From: Bizionia argentinensis JUB59
Lineage (GTDB): Bacteria > Bacteroidota > Bacteroidia > Flavobacteriales > Flavobacteriaceae
Reading direction: 5' to 3'
Assembly (NCBI RefSeq): GCF_000224335.1
Contig: NZ_AFXZ01000002.1
Span: forward strand, 186,001 to 250,000
Length of the DNA stretch: 64,000 bases
Shown: in pieces, positions 63,423 to 64,000 of the stretch
Numbering within the stretch: position 1 is the stretch's first letter
Layout of the letters: the number at the start of each line of letters is the position of its first letter
Translations under genes and position numbers: made by a program
The notes under the pieces: generated by a model
What the model saw: the letters and a program-made list of their open reading frames with translations, nothing else
Database searches by the model: none
What the model was told of the DNA's origin: nothing

Positions 63423-63447
63423 TTAGCCTGAATTTTTCAGGCTAATT
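63423..63447 (+). terminator. Intrinsic terminator-like hairpin
   Basis: TTAGCCTGAA-TTT-TTCAGGCTAA (63423-63445), a perfect 10-bp stem, but followed by a weak T-run (TT). It lies about 250 bp after the phosphorylase operon. Confidence 0.6.
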
Positions 63448-63673
63448 AAGAATACATTAAAACCGCTTATTATTTTACAAAACGACATACTGAGAGAAAA
63501 TAGTTTATGTCAAATATCTTTTAAATTTATCACGTTAATAAATCAAATTATTGAATTCACTTTTAATACTTCTCTAGCATACTTCACTAAAAACAACTAG
63601 TAATCATATAGTTAAAAAACGTTCATTACGTCGATAAGTATTATTAATTATCTAAATCTTAAGTAATTTAACT

Positions 63674-63681
63674 TACATTTG
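63674..63681 (+). promoter_or_regulatory. -7 motif TACATTTG for the 61-aa membrane protein
   Basis: TACATTTG followed by GCGG fits TAnnTTTG, 30 bp before ATG 63712. Confidence 0.55.
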
Positions 63682-63711
63682 CGGTATTGTGTTCAATCAT
63701 AAAAATTGCTT

Positions 63712-63897
63712 ATGCTATTAATCATTACCATATTACTGTCTTTTTTGGTTGCAGTTAACTTTATATTACTAGTTTTTAGTTGCAACAAAACAGCAAACCG
63801 TACCAAAAAAAGTTTGGAAAACAAGCATATATTTGCGGTTACCAAAAACAACGTAATTCCTACCGCGACCGTTCAACTTGCAGCAACAGGGAGTTAA
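63712..63897 (+). CDS. 61-aa single-helix membrane protein
   Basis: Starts MLLIITILLSFLVAVNFILL at the ATG after the promoter. One membrane helix (about 2-24) is followed by a basic cytoplasmic tail (CNKTANRTKKSLENK...). No function is recognised. A promoter motif 30 bp upstream supports it as a real gene. Confidence 0.6.
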   Translation: MLLIITILLSFLVAVNFILLVFSCNKTANRTKKSLENKHIFAVTKNNVIPTATVQLAATGS

Positions 63898-64000
63898 TTT
63901 ATTTTAATACAGAATCTTCATATCTATATACAGTTAAAATTAAATACCAAGCTTTCTTAATTGCCGCATATCGTTATCATCATCAATTCGGTAACTGATA

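Larger units (their letters stand above)
63177..63711. other. Intergenic region with terminator and promoter
   Basis: 535 bp without a convincing gene. A 62-codon frame at 63238-63426 without an ATG start ends inside the terminator stem and is probably not coding. The region holds a hairpin at 63423-63445 and a -7 motif at 63674-63681. Confidence 0.5.

Noticed and set aside
63238-63426. A 62-codon frame after the phosphorylase operon
   Set aside because: No ATG start, no promoter or recognisable domain, and the stop lies in the terminator stem.

Overview
The window is AT-rich DNA from a member of the Bacteroidota, most likely a marine Flavobacteriaceae. Support: a protein with a type IX secretion (Por) C-terminal sorting domain, many promoters with the Bacteroidetes -7 motif TAnnTTTG, weak or absent Shine-Dalgarno sequences, small single-helix flavobacterial membrane proteins, and a fused alpha/beta 2-oxoacid dehydrogenase E1. 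No tRNA, rRNA, CRISPR array or complete insertion sequence was seen.

Layout. 1-8.1 kb: the 3' part of an FtsX-type permease, an AI-2E family transporter, two convergent DoxX-like proteins, a lipoprotein, an acyl-CoA dehydrogenase, thiE, and an antitoxin whose partner toxin carries two stop codons. 8.1-16.4 kb: an accessory region holding an S41 peptidase, a degenerate thiE 5' remnant with a repeat, a Pycsar-type anti-phage operon, a sigma factor/helical protein/ImmA-IrrE protease operon, a HicAB toxin-antitoxin pair, and a 120-bp tandem duplication. 16.4-25.5 kb: core genes (alcohol dehydrogenase, ene-reductase, DbpA-type helicase, MscS channel, M23-LysM peptidase, ArsR, topoisomerase III). 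25.5-33.1 kb: a TetR-controlled ABC exporter operon with a TolC, a membrane fusion protein, two ATPases and two permeases, organised like YbhGFSR. 33.1-37.1 kb: a LOG-family protein, membrane and outer-membrane proteins, and an ATP-cone/Mrr-like nuclease. 37.3-59.1 kb: mostly housekeeping genes (helicase, cold-shock protein, rRNA methyltransferases, M16 protease, OmpA, MscS, peptidases, E1 dehydrogenase). 59.2-63.2 kb: a tight five-gene operon (2OG-Fe dioxygenase, SUI1/YciH factor, DUF1835, nucleoside phosphorylase, substrate-binding protein without a signal peptide).

The most interesting locus is 10.7-15.0 kb. A four-gene leftward operon encodes a 57-aa protein too short for ordinary ORF calling, a Pycsar-type membrane effector, a class III nucleotidyl cyclase (PycC-like), and an E2-like ubiquitin-conjugation protein with a C-terminal SEC-C zinc motif. 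A rightward operon encodes a sigma-70 family factor, a helical protein and an ImmA/IrrE metallopeptidase. The gap between them holds a symmetric 62-bp element, TATGCTCA-N17-CCATGTGCATGG-N17-TGAGCATA, which reads as two face-to-face promoters with identical -35-like and near-identical -10-like boxes. I infer that the sigma factor drives both operons, so that this is one regulated anti-phage system: a protease-controlled sigma switch attached to a Pycsar with an added conjugation component. The gene families are seen in the sequence; the regulatory link and the E2 role are inference.
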